64,000 bases of DNA from Candidatus Solirubrobacter pratensis (GTDB lineage Bacteria; Actinomycetota; Thermoleophilia; Solirubrobacterales; Solirubrobacteraceae): contig NZ_AUEK01000003.1 in assembly GCF_000425945.1 (NCBI RefSeq), positions 372,001-436,000 of the forward strand. Reading direction: 5' to 3'. A program made the position numbers and the translations under genes. The notes beneath the pieces were generated by a model. The model had not been told where the DNA came from. It worked only from the letters and a program-made list of their open reading frames with translations, and searched no databases. Shown here piece by piece: positions 35,919 through 45,459 of this stretch (the first letter of the stretch is position 1; the number at the start of each line of letters is the position of its first letter).

Positions 35919-37265
35919 CTAGTTGATCGGCCAGTTCTCCAGCTTCTTGCGCAGTGCGCTGAGGAACTGGGCGGCGGCCGCGCCGTCGAGCGCGCGGTGG
36001 TCCCAGGACATGCACAGGTAGGTCATCGAGCGGATCGCGATCGAGTCGTTGCCCAGCTCGTCGGTGACGACCACGGGGCGCTTGACGACCGACTCGGTGT
36101 CGAGGATGCCGACCTGCGGCAGGTTGATCACCGGCGTCGCCATGATCGAGCCGTAGGGGCCCGGGTTGGTGATCGTGAACGTGCCGCCGGAGACCTCGTC
36201 CGGCGTGAGCTGGTTCGCGCGGGCGCGCTTGGCCAGGTCCTTGATGCGCTTGGACAGGCCCTCGACCGAGAGGTCCTGCGCGTCGCGGATGACCGGCACG
36301 ATCAGCCCGCCGGTGCCGAGCGAGACCGCGATGCCGAGGTGGACCGCGTCCGTGTAGACGGTGTGCGTGTCGCCCTCGAGCGTCGCGTTGAGCTGCGGCA
36401 TCTCGAGCAGCGTCTCGATCGTCGCGCGCGCCTGGTAGGGCAGGTACGTGAGCCCCGCCTGCTTGCGCGCCACCTCGATCCGGCTCATGTCGGCCTCGGC
36501 GATCGTGGTGCAGGTCGCCGCGGTCTGCAGCGACTGGACCATGCGCGAGCCGATCGCCTGGCGCATGCGCGAGAGCGTCGCGCCGCCGGCCGCAACCGAG
36601 GCGGCGGCGGGCGCCGGCGCGGCGGGCTCCGGTCGCGTGAACCTCGGCTCGCGCGTCTTCGGCGCCGCCGGCTCGTCGGGGCGGTACGGGCTCTCGATGT
36701 GCATCGGCGGCTCTTGGGCCGGCGCGGCCTCGAGATGCGCGAGCACGTCCTGCTTGCGTACCCGCCCGCCGCGGCCGGTGCCTTCGACCTGGGAGAGGTC
36801 GATCCCGTGCTCGGCGGCGATCCGCATGACCACCGGCGAGTAGCGGCGACCGCCGTCGCCGGCCGGCCGCGGCCGCTGGGCCGTGGCGCCGTCCGCCGGC
36901 TCCGCGTCGCCCTGCAGCTCGCCGGCCTCGCCGGGCGCCTCGATCGCCGCCGCGGCCTCGCCCGTGCCCAGGCCGTTCTCAGACACGTGCGCCTCGCCGG
37001 GCTTCGCGTCCGTCGCGATTCGGGCCATCACGGTGCCGACGTCCACGGTCTCGCCGACCTGCACGATGATCTCGGCGACGCGGCCCGTGGCCGGCGACTC
37101 GACGTCGGTGTCGATCTTGTCGGTCGAGATCGCGGCGATGATCTCGTCGGCCTGCACCCAGTCGCCGACCTGCTTCTTCCACTCGACGACGGTGCCCTCG
37201 GCGACGGAGACGCCCATCTGGGGCATCGTGACGTCGACATAGGTCTCAGTACTCGAGGAGCTCAC
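35919..37265 (-). CDS. 2-oxoacid dehydrogenase E2 (dihydrolipoamide acyltransferase)
   Basis: 448 residues. The lipoyl domain (about 8-85) has the acceptor Lys50 in ISTDKIDTDV. An Ala/Pro/Glu linker, the subunit-binding domain (PVVMRIAAEHGIDLSQVEGT, about 145-180), a second linker and the catalytic core follow. The core keeps the active-site His423 in SWDHRALDG with the Asp four on. Placed after E1alpha and E1beta it forms a branched-chain or pyruvate dehydrogenase; the E1 sequences favour the branched-chain type. E3 is at 45-47 kb and lipoylation enzymes at 27-30 kb. The GTG start overlaps the E1beta gene by 20 bp. Confidence 0.92.
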   Translation of the reverse strand: MSSSSTETYVDVTMPQMGVSVAEGTVVEWKKQVGDWVQADEIIAAISTDKIDTDVESPATGRVAEIIVQVGETVDVGTVMARIATDAKPGEAHVSENGLGTGEAAAAIEAPGEAGELQGDAEPADGATAQRPRPAGDGGRRYSPVVMRIAAEHGIDLSQVEGTGRGGRVRKQDVLAHLEAAPAQEPPMHIESPYRPDEPAAPKTREPRFTRPEPAAPAPAAASVAAGGATLSRMRQAIGSRMVQSLQTAATCTTIAEADMSRIEVARKQAGLTYLPYQARATIETLLEMPQLNATLEGDTHTVYTDAVHLGIAVSLGTGGLIVPVIRDAQDLSVEGLSKRIKDLAKRARANQLTPDEVSGGTFTITNPGPYGSIMATPVINLPQVGILDTESVVKRPVVVTDELGNDSIAIRSMTYLCMSWDHRALDGAAAAQFLSALRKKLENWPIN

Positions 37266-38208
37266 GGCACGCCTCCCTCACGTCGTCAACCTGCGGGAGC
37301 ACCGCCTGCTCGAGCGGCGGCGAGAACGGGATCGGCACATCGGGCGTGGACACGCGCACGACCGGGCCGTCGAGGTCCTCCCAGCCCTTCTCGGCGATGA
37401 TCGCGGCGACCTGCGCGCCGGCGGCGCACGTCTGGTTGGCCTCGTCGACGATCACGACCTTCGACGTCTTGCGCACCGAGCGCAGGATCGCCTCCTCGTC
37501 GAGCGGCACGAGCGAGCGCAGGTCGAGCACCTCGACCGACGCGTCCAGGTCCTCGGTCGCCTCCAGCGCGGTGTGGACCATCGCGCCGTACGCGATCACC
37601 GTCAGGTCGGTCCCCTCGCGGGCGATGCGCGCGCTGAACGGCGTCTCGTAGGTGCCGGCCGGCACCTCGCCCTTCACGCGCCGGTACAGGTGCTTGTGCT
37701 CCATGAACAGCACCGGGTTCGGGTCGCGCACCGCCGCGATCAGCAGGCCCTTGGCGTCCTCGGCCGTGCTCGGCGCGACGATCTTCAGGCCCGGCGCGTG
37801 CATGAACCACGCCTCGGGGTTCTGCGAGTGGAACGGGCCGCCGGAGAAGCCGCCGCCGGAGGGCAGGCGGACGGTGATGTTCACCGACAGGCCCATCCGG
37901 TAGTAGGTCTTGCCCGCGACGTTGACCAGCTGGTCGAAGCCGCAGGAGACGAAGTCCGAGAACTGCATCTCGGTGATCGGGCGCATGCCCTCGACCGCCG
38001 CGCCGATCGCGCAGCCGACGATCGCCGACTCGGCCAGCGGCGTGTCCATCACGCGCTTGGGCCCGAACTCGTCGATGAAGCCGTCGGTCACCTTGAAGGC
38101 GCCGCCGAAGGTGCCGATGTCCTCGCCCATCAAGAACACGCGCTCGTCGGCGCGCATCTCCTCGCGCATGGCGTCCGAGATCGCCTGCAGGTAGGTCATC
38201 GTGGGCAT
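37246..38208 (-). CDS. 2-oxoacid dehydrogenase E1 beta subunit
   Basis: 320 residues. The transketolase-like pyrimidine-binding domain shows YLQAISDAMREEM, FLMGEDIGTFGGAFKVTDG and VMDTPLAESAIVGCAIGAA with the conserved Glu that activates TPP. The C-terminal transketolase domain carries VEVLDLRSLVPLDEEAI and VIVDEANQTCAAGAQVAA. With E1alpha it forms the alpha2beta2 decarboxylase of pyruvate or branched-chain dehydrogenase complexes. The ATG at 38208 shares one base with the E1alpha stop (TGATG). The longer frame upstream is an out-of-phase shadow. Confidence 0.93.
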   Translation of the reverse strand: MPTMTYLQAISDAMREEMRADERVFLMGEDIGTFGGAFKVTDGFIDEFGPKRVMDTPLAESAIVGCAIGAAVEGMRPITEMQFSDFVSCGFDQLVNVAGKTYYRMGLSVNITVRLPSGGGFSGGPFHSQNPEAWFMHAPGLKIVAPSTAEDAKGLLIAAVRDPNPVLFMEHKHLYRRVKGEVPAGTYETPFSARIAREGTDLTVIAYGAMVHTALEATEDLDASVEVLDLRSLVPLDEEAILRSVRKTSKVVIVDEANQTCAAGAQVAAIIAEKGWEDLDGPVVRVSTPDVPIPFSPPLEQAVLPQVDDVREACRELLEY

Positions 38209-39251
38209 CAGGCGCTCCTGAACCCGGACCAGGGGGCGTTGCCGTCCTCGAGCAGCGCCGGCTCGTCGGCGAACAGGCCCTCGACGGCCGTGCCGCCGTC
38301 GGGCATCGGCGACTGCAGCGCGCGCTCGACGGACTCGTCGATCAGCGCCTTGACCTCCTGGCGGACGGCGGCCGTGTCGGCGCCGATCGCGTCCAGGCGC
38401 TTCTCCTGGCGGTCGATCGGATCCTTCGCGCGCCACTCCTCGACCTTCTCGGTCGGGACGTACTTCATGTCGTCGTGCGCCGCGTGGCCGTGCATGCGCA
38501 TGGTCACGGCCTCGATCAGCGTCGGGCCCTCGCCGGCGAGTGCGCGCTCGCGCGCGACGCGCGTGGCCTCGAACATCGCCTCGGGGTCGTTGCCGTCGAC
38601 CGAGACGCCGGGGAACCCGTACGCCGCGGCGCGCGCGACAGGATTGACGGCGAACTGCTGGTCGAGCGGCGTCGAGTACGCGTACTGGTTGTTCTCCAGC
38701 ACGAAGATCACCGGCAGCTTCTGGACGCCGGCCCAGTTCATCGCCTCGTGGAAGTCGCCGCGCGAGGTCGAGCCGTCGCCGAACCACGTGATCGCGCAGC
38801 GGGCCTCGCCGCGGAGCTTGAACGCCATCGCCAGGCCGGTGGCGACCAGCATCATGTCCGGCAGCATCGACACCATGCCGACGCAGCCCTTCGTGCGGTC
38901 ACCGAAGTGGACGTTCCCGTCGCGCCCGCGCGTGATCCCGTCGGCGCGGCCCATGTATTGGGCGAAGATGCGCCACGGCTCGACGCCGCGGATGATGTGC
39001 GCCGCGAGGTCGCGGTGCAGGATGCAGAGGCGGTCCTCCGCCGCCATCGCCCACGCCGGCCCGGCGGAGACGGCCTCCTGGCCGAAGCCGTCATAGAAGC
39101 TGCCAGGCACCTTCCCCTGGCGGTAGAGCGTCATCGCGCGCTCCTCCACCCCGCGCATCGTGAGCATCGCGCGGAACAACCCGACCCGGTCCTCCGTGGT
39201 CAGGTGCTGCGTTACGTCGGCCAATACCGACGCGGCCGTTTCGGTCGCCAT
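38208..39251 (-). CDS. 2-oxoacid dehydrogenase E1 alpha subunit
   Basis: 347 residues. The TPP-binding motif runs from WFGDGSTSRGDFHEAMNWAG to LENNQYAYSTP. LYRQGKVPGSFYDGFGQEAV and the phosphorylation-loop-like MRMHGHAAHDD are typical of E1alpha. QEAVSAGPAWAM and GFPGVSVDGND resemble branched-chain 2-oxoacid or acetoin E1 more than E. coli PDH. It decarboxylates the 2-oxoacid and passes the acyl group to the E2 lipoyl arm. I start at the ATG at 39251 (MATETAASVL); an upstream extension in frame is unconserved. It is the first gene of the E1alpha-E1beta-E2 operon. Confidence 0.93.
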   Translation of the reverse strand: MATETAASVLADVTQHLTTEDRVGLFRAMLTMRGVEERAMTLYRQGKVPGSFYDGFGQEAVSAGPAWAMAAEDRLCILHRDLAAHIIRGVEPWRIFAQYMGRADGITRGRDGNVHFGDRTKGCVGMVSMLPDMMLVATGLAMAFKLRGEARCAITWFGDGSTSRGDFHEAMNWAGVQKLPVIFVLENNQYAYSTPLDQQFAVNPVARAAAYGFPGVSVDGNDPEAMFEATRVARERALAGEGPTLIEAVTMRMHGHAAHDDMKYVPTEKVEEWRAKDPIDRQEKRLDAIGADTAAVRQEVKALIDESVERALQSPMPDGGTAVEGLFADEPALLEDGNAPWSGFRSA

Positions 39252-39332
39252 CTGGCGTTTGTCACCCTTTCGTGTGTCCGTGCGCCACCCGGGATCGCCG
39301 GAGGGCGCGATTCCGGGCGAGCGGGATCTCCG

Positions 39333-39365
39333 CTTGAGCCCGGGGTCGACGGTCAGGCGCTCAAG
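39333..39365. other. Inverted repeat in the E1alpha leader region
   Basis: CTTGAGC (39333-39339) and GCTCAAG (39359-39365) form a 7-bp inverted repeat separated by 19 bases. It lies in the 182-bp divergent gap between the E1alpha operon and the plus-strand membrane protein and could be an operator or a leader hairpin. No further motif is seen in this gap. Confidence 0.35.
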
Positions 39366-39433
39366 GCTCCCCCTCGACGCCGGCAGTTGCGCAGCCAAGG
39401 GTACGGCATGGCTGGTTAGCCTTGCCCTTGACC

Positions 39434-40006
39434 ATGGTCGAGCCGGTCTTCTGGCCGCGTCTGCGCTGGCGGATGCGGGGAGCGTGGCAGTGGCCCGCGT
39501 TCGGGGCGCTGACGGTCGTCGACGCGCTGCTCGTCACGCGGCTGCCGTTCCAGGGCGACGGGCCGGACACGGCGGGCGCGCTGCTGCTCGCCGGCTTCTT
39601 CAACCTCGTCGCCGTCGGTGTCGCGGCGCCGTTCGCGGGGATGTTGGTGCGTCGCGCGCGCCCAGACCTGCCGCGGATGATCGCGCGCGACTACGCCGGG
39701 ACGGCGCTGCTCGCGGTCGTCTCGCTGGCGCTTCTCACGGGTGGGCTCGTGCATCGCGCGGGGCTGCGGCACGAGCACGCCGCGCGCGCCGCCGCACTGC
39801 TCGCGGCGCACGATTACGTGCTCTCATCGGCGCCACACTTCCGGGCGGGGCTGGCCGCGCCGGACGTCCGGCGTCTGGAGCCGGACAGCTACCGCGTGTG
39901 CGTGTACGGACGCGAGACGCTGCCGCTCTGTCTGCTGGTGAACACCACGCAGCGGCCCCCGGGCATCGTCCGCGATCCCGATCGCACGCCGAACCTCCAC
40001 GACTAG
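39434..40006 (+). CDS. Three-helix membrane protein with extracytoplasmic C-terminal domain, unknown
   Basis: 190 residues. Three membrane segments (about 22-40, 48-70, 90-112) are followed by a polar domain of about 75 residues with two Cys (YRVCVYGRETLPLCLLVNTT), which may form a disulfide outside the cell. The ending IVRDPDRTPN is distinctive. I know similar hypothetical proteins from Thermoleophilia but no function. It stands alone between divergent E1alpha and convergent E2. Confidence 0.65.
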   Translation: MVEPVFWPRLRWRMRGAWQWPAFGALTVVDALLVTRLPFQGDGPDTAGALLLAGFFNLVAVGVAAPFAGMLVRRARPDLPRMIARDYAGTALLAVVSLALLTGGLVHRAGLRHEHAARAAALLAAHDYVLSSAPHFRAGLAAPDVRRLEPDSYRVCVYGRETLPLCLLVNTTQRPPGIVRDPDRTPNLHD

Positions 40007-40047
40007 CCGAAGCGCCGACGGGCCTCACGCCCACGGCGCTTCCCGGA

Positions 40048-41259
40048 TTAGAGGGCGAGCCGCAGCGGCTGCTCGAGCAGCTGGCGGATGCGCGCCAGGA
40101 AGGCGGCGGCGTCGGCGCCGTAGAGGATCCGGTGGTCGCTCACGAGCGTGAGCTCGAAGACGTGCCGCGCGACGATCTCGCCGTCGCGGACGACGGGCCG
40201 CTGCGCCAGCTCGCCGACCGCGAGGATCGCCGCCTGCGGCGGGTTGATGACCGGCGTGAAGCGGCGGATGCCGTACATGCCGATGTTCGAGACCGTGAAG
40301 GTTCCGGCCGAGAGCTCGGGCGGCGTGATCGCGCCGCTGCGGACCCGCTCGGCCAGCGCGCGCGCCTCGCGGGCGATCGCGCCGAGGCTCTTCTGATCGG
40401 CGTCGAAGACGGTCGGGACGACGAGCGCGTCCTGGCCCGCGACGGCGATGCCGACGTTCACGCGCGAGTAGAGCTCGAAGCGGCCGTCGCGGTAGGCGCC
40501 GTTGGCGCGCGGGAACTCGCGCAGCGCCAGCGCGGCAGCCTTCACGACGAAGTCGTTGTACGAGGGCGCGGGGGCGTCGCCCGCGGCCGTCTTGAGCTGC
40601 GCGCGCAGCTCCACGGCGGCGTCCATGTCGACCTCGAGCGCGATCGTGAAGTCGGGCGCGGTCGCCTTGGACTCGGCCATCCGGCGGGCGACGGTCTGCT
40701 GCAGGCGCGTGAGCTCCTGCTGCGAGACCTCGCCGCGGCCCGCCTTGCCGTCGCCGCCGCTCGCGACCGCGGGCGCCGGGGCGGGCGCCGCCGCCGGAGG
40801 CGTCGCGGGCGTCTCGCCGGCCGCCGCCTCGACGTCGGACTTCACGATCCGCCCGCCGGGGCCGGTTCCGGTCACGCTCGCGAGCTCCAGCCCGCGCTCG
40901 CGGGCGATGCGGCGCGCGACGGGCGAGGCCTTGACGCGGCCGTTGGTCTCCTCGGCGACGGGCTCTGGCTCGGGCTCCGCGACGGGCTCGGCCGCGGGCG
41001 CGGGCTGGGGCTCGGGCGCGCGCTCCACCGCCGCGCCGATGCGCGCCATCGTCGCCCCGACGGCGAGCGTCTCGCCCTCCTTCGCCACGATCGCCAGCGT
41101 CCCCGCCGCCTCGGCCTCGTAGGTCATGTTCGCCTTGTCGGTCTCGATCTCCACCAGCTCCTCGCCCGCGGCCACGCTGTCGCCGTCGGACTTGAGCCAC
41201 TTCAGGATCGTTCCCTCCTCCATGGAGTCGGACAGGCGGGGCATCGGGACGTCGGCCAT
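40048..41259 (-). CDS. Second 2-oxoacid dehydrogenase E2, plastid-type pyruvate dehydrogenase
   Basis: 403 residues. Lipoyl domain with Lys42 in EIETDKANMTYEAEAAG, Ala/Pro/Glu linkers, subunit-binding domain SPVARRIARERGLELASVTG, then the catalytic core. The active site reads SDHRILYGADAA (His376): the usual HRxxDG Asp is Tyr, as in plastid-type PDH E2 proteins, so the change is a subfamily mark and not a defect. It differs clearly from the E2 at 36-37 kb and has no E1 of its own next to it. It starts 41 bp from a divergent histidine kinase. Confidence 0.9.
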   Translation of the reverse strand: MADVPMPRLSDSMEEGTILKWLKSDGDSVAAGEELVEIETDKANMTYEAEAAGTLAIVAKEGETLAVGATMARIGAAVERAPEPQPAPAAEPVAEPEPEPVAEETNGRVKASPVARRIARERGLELASVTGTGPGGRIVKSDVEAAAGETPATPPAAAPAPAPAVASGGDGKAGRGEVSQQELTRLQQTVARRMAESKATAPDFTIALEVDMDAAVELRAQLKTAAGDAPAPSYNDFVVKAAALALREFPRANGAYRDGRFELYSRVNVGIAVAGQDALVVPTVFDADQKSLGAIAREARALAERVRSGAITPPELSAGTFTVSNIGMYGIRRFTPVINPPQAAILAVGELAQRPVVRDGEIVARHVFELTLVSDHRILYGADAAAFLARIRQLLEQPLRLAL

Positions 41260-41300
41260 GCCGGGAAGGATGGCACTTGCCCGCCGATCCCCCGGAACCC

Positions 41301-42956
41301 ATGGGTTATCGTGCGCGCACGGATCGATCGCAGCTTGAGCAGCACGCCACCGAGCAAGCGGCGTTACGCCGCGTCGCCACGCTCGTCGCGCAGAACGTCC
41401 CGCCGAGCGAGCTGTTCGGCGCCGTCGCCCGCGAGATCGGGACGCTGCTCGGCGCCGACTACTCCGGGATGCTCCGCTACGAGGACGGCGGGACCGTCGC
41501 CCCCGTGGCCACCTGGGCCGCGGTCGGCGAACACCCGCCGGTCCCCGACCGCTGGCGCACGGAGCCGGGCGATCCGACGACGATGATCGCCGAGACGCGG
41601 CAGCCCGCGCGCGTGGAGGACTGGACGGCGGTTCCGGGACCGATCGCGGCGTTCATCCACGACGAGCTGGGCGTGCGATGCTCGGTCGGCAGCCCGATCA
41701 TGGTCGAGGGCCGGCTGTGGGGCGGCGTCGCCGTCCACTCCAAGCAGCGCCGCCGGCTCCCCGCCGACACGGAGTCGAGGCTTCAGCGGTTCACCGAGCT
41801 CGTGGCGACGGCGATCGCCAACGCCGACGCGCGCGCCGAGTTGGCGCGGCTGGCGCAGGAGCAGGCGGGGCTGCGCCGGGTGGCGACGCTCGTCGCGGAA
41901 GGCGCCTCGCCCACCGCGGTGTTCGACGCCGTCGCCGCCGAGATGGAGGCGCTGCTCGACGCCGACCAGGTCGCGCTGTCGCGCTACGAGCCGGGCGCCG
42001 AGATCACCGTCGTCGCCTACCGCGGCTCCGGCACATGGCGCGTGCCGCCCGGCACGCGCGTCAGCCACGAGGGCGAGAGCGTGACGGCGCTGGTGCACCG
42101 CACCGAGCGGCCCGCCCGGGTCGACGGCTTCGCGCGGGCCCGCGGCGCGATCGCCGAGATCGCCCGCACGACCGGCGCGCGGGGGACCGTCGGCGCGCCG
42201 ATCGTCGTCGAGGGCCGGCTGTGGGGCGTGATCGTGGCGAGCTGGACGGGCGAGGAGCCGCCGCCGGCCGACACCGAGGAGCGGATGGCGAAGTTCGCCC
42301 AGCTGCTCGACACCGCGATCGCGAACGCCGACAGCCGCGACCAGCTCACGGCCTCGCGGTCGCGGCTGCTCACCGAGGCCGACGAAGCTCGCCGGCGCGT
42401 CGTACGGGACCTGCACGACGGGGCGCAGCAGCGGCTCGTGCACACGATCGTCACGCTCAAGCTCGCGCAGCGAGCGCTCCGCCAGGGCGGCCTGGACGCG
42501 GCGTCGCTCGTCGACGAGGCGCTCGAGCAGGCGGAGCGCAGCAACGCGGAGCTGCGCGAGCTGGCGCACGGGATCCTGCCCGCGATCCTCACGCGCGGCG
42601 GCCTCCAGGCCGGCGTCGACACGGTCGTGCATCGGCTCGAGCTCCCGGTCGAGGTCGACGTCACGGCGGAGCGGCTCCCGCCGGAGATCGAGGCCAGCGC
42701 GTACTTCATCGTGGCCGAGGCGCTCACGAACGTCGTCAAGCACTCGCGGGCGGGGAGGGCCGAGGTGACGGCGTCGGTGCGGGCCGGGGCCCTGCGCGTC
42801 GAGGTCCGCGACGACGGGGTCGGCGGCGCCGATCCTGCCGGTCACGGCCTCGTCGGGATCGGCGACCGCGCGACCGCGCTCGGCGGGCGGCTCCGGGTCG
42901 AGAGCCCGGCCGGCGGCGGCACGGTCGTCGCCGCCACGCTGCCGCTCCCCGCGTAG
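41301..42956 (+). CDS. Soluble GAF-GAF histidine kinase (HisKA_3)
   Basis: About 551 residues, no membrane segments. Two tandem GAF domains (about 15-175 and 190-345) share the blocks LRRVATLVA, VGSPIMVEGRLWGGVAV and VGAPIVVEGRLWGVIVA. The HisKA_3 box ARRRVVRDLHDGAQQRLVHT and the HATPase motifs EALTNVVKHSRAG and GHGLVGIGDRATALGG follow, as in oxygen/NO sensors of the DevS/NreB kind, but no heme-binding His can be assigned. No response regulator is adjacent, so it is an orphan kinase. The ATG at 41301 is preferred over the TTG at 41277. Confidence 0.9.
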   Translation: MGYRARTDRSQLEQHATEQAALRRVATLVAQNVPPSELFGAVAREIGTLLGADYSGMLRYEDGGTVAPVATWAAVGEHPPVPDRWRTEPGDPTTMIAETRQPARVEDWTAVPGPIAAFIHDELGVRCSVGSPIMVEGRLWGGVAVHSKQRRRLPADTESRLQRFTELVATAIANADARAELARLAQEQAGLRRVATLVAEGASPTAVFDAVAAEMEALLDADQVALSRYEPGAEITVVAYRGSGTWRVPPGTRVSHEGESVTALVHRTERPARVDGFARARGAIAEIARTTGARGTVGAPIVVEGRLWGVIVASWTGEEPPPADTEERMAKFAQLLDTAIANADSRDQLTASRSRLLTEADEARRRVVRDLHDGAQQRLVHTIVTLKLAQRALRQGGLDAASLVDEALEQAERSNAELRELAHGILPAILTRGGLQAGVDTVVHRLELPVEVDVTAERLPPEIEASAYFIVAEALTNVVKHSRAGRAEVTASVRAGALRVEVRDDGVGGADPAGHGLVGIGDRATALGGRLRVESPAGGGTVVAATLPLPA

Positions 42957-42969
42957 CCTGGATCCAGGC

Positions 42970-44625
<1,656 letters not shown>

Positions 44626-44656
44626 GGGCGCCCCAATGTAGCCGTGCCCGCGGCGC

Positions 44657-44890
44657 TCAGGGCGACTGGTACTGCCGCCACTTCGCGAGGAAGGCGGGCG
44701 CCTCCAGCTGGGCGAGATCCGCGCGCAGCGCGCGGGCCAGCTTGCCGGTCTCGCGTGGGCGGGTGTCCCAGAAGAGCACGATCTCGCCGGTGTCGATCTC
44801 GAGCACCTCGATGTGCTCGAGCCGCTCGGACGGGCGGAACAGCCGCCCCTCGCGGTGGACCTTCAGCTCGTACGCCCGATTCGCTCTCAT
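44657..44890 (-). CDS. Small conserved protein, 77 aa, unknown
   Basis: 77 residues starting MRANRAYELKVHREGRLF and ending KWRQYQSP. Predicted mixed alpha/beta with a central EVLEIDTGEIVLFWD strand pair and a C-terminal helix LARALRADLAQLEAPAFLAK. No signal peptide, Cys or membrane segment. The ATG at 44890 overlaps the stop of the DsbA-like gene (ATGA), which is strong evidence that it is translated. I do not recognise a family. Confidence 0.65.
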   Translation of the reverse strand: MRANRAYELKVHREGRLFRPSERLEHIEVLEIDTGEIVLFWDTRPRETGKLARALRADLAQLEAPAFLAKWRQYQSP

Positions 44891-45459
44891 GCGGGCACCG
44901 CGCGCTCGCCGGCCAGGAGGCCGTCCGGCGTCCAGATCGCGGGCACGGCGTCGACGCCGTCGGCCGCGGCGCGCGCGTTGTTCTCCTCCAGCGCCCGCGC
45001 GGTCGAGGCGAGCGCCGCGCCCTTGACGACCGCGGCGGGGTGCATCTCGCACGCCGCGGCGGCGATCAGCACGTTGGCCTGCACGGAGAGGTCGCGGCCG
45101 GCGGCGAACGCCTGCCGGAACGCCGCGAGCGAGAACGCGACGCCGCGGCCGATGCCCTTCGCGTAGGTCGCCGCGAGCATCGCCCACGACGTGTCCGCCG
45201 GGAACGGCTCCGGCCAGCGAAGCGCCATCAGCCCGAGCGCGGCGGCGCGGCGCTCGACGTCCTCCTTGTAGGACGCGACCTCCTCCGCGCAGCGGAACGC
45301 GGGCCCCGCGCCGGTCGTGACCGGGATCCACTCCGGCACCTCGCCGAGCGCGTGCAGCGCGCGCTCGGCGACCAGATAGGACTCAGGCGACCCGAGGTCG
45401 TAGTAGAAGCGCGGCTGCTGTGGACGCTCAGCCGTGGATGAGCCAGCCGTCGGCGGCAC
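44887..45459 (-). CDS. DsbA-family thioredoxin-like protein (2-hydroxychromene-2-carboxylate isomerase type)
   Basis: 190 residues with the kappa-class GST/DsbA fold. FYYDLGSPESYLVAERALHA is the usual first strand and helix, with Ser where DsbA has the first Cys, as in HCCA isomerases. WPEPFPADTSWAMLAA, GRGVAFSLAAFRQAFAAGRD and the closing VDAVPAIWTPDGLLAGE fit the family. No signal peptide, so it is probably a cytosolic glutathione- or other-thiol-dependent isomerase; the partner is unknown. Its GTG start lies 32 bp inside the 3' end of lpd and its stop overlaps a 77-residue gene, so the three are coupled. Confidence 0.8.
   Translation of the reverse strand: MPPTAGSSTAERPQQPRFYYDLGSPESYLVAERALHALGEVPEWIPVTTGAGPAFRCAEEVASYKEDVERRAAALGLMALRWPEPFPADTSWAMLAATYAKGIGRGVAFSLAAFRQAFAAGRDLSVQANVLIAAAACEMHPAAVVKGAALASTARALEENNARAAADGVDAVPAIWTPDGLLAGERAVPA

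Noticed and set aside
40048..41259. Reading the E2 motif HRILYG as a dead active site
   Set aside because: The same Tyr occurs in plastid-type pyruvate dehydrogenase E2 proteins and the catalytic His is intact.
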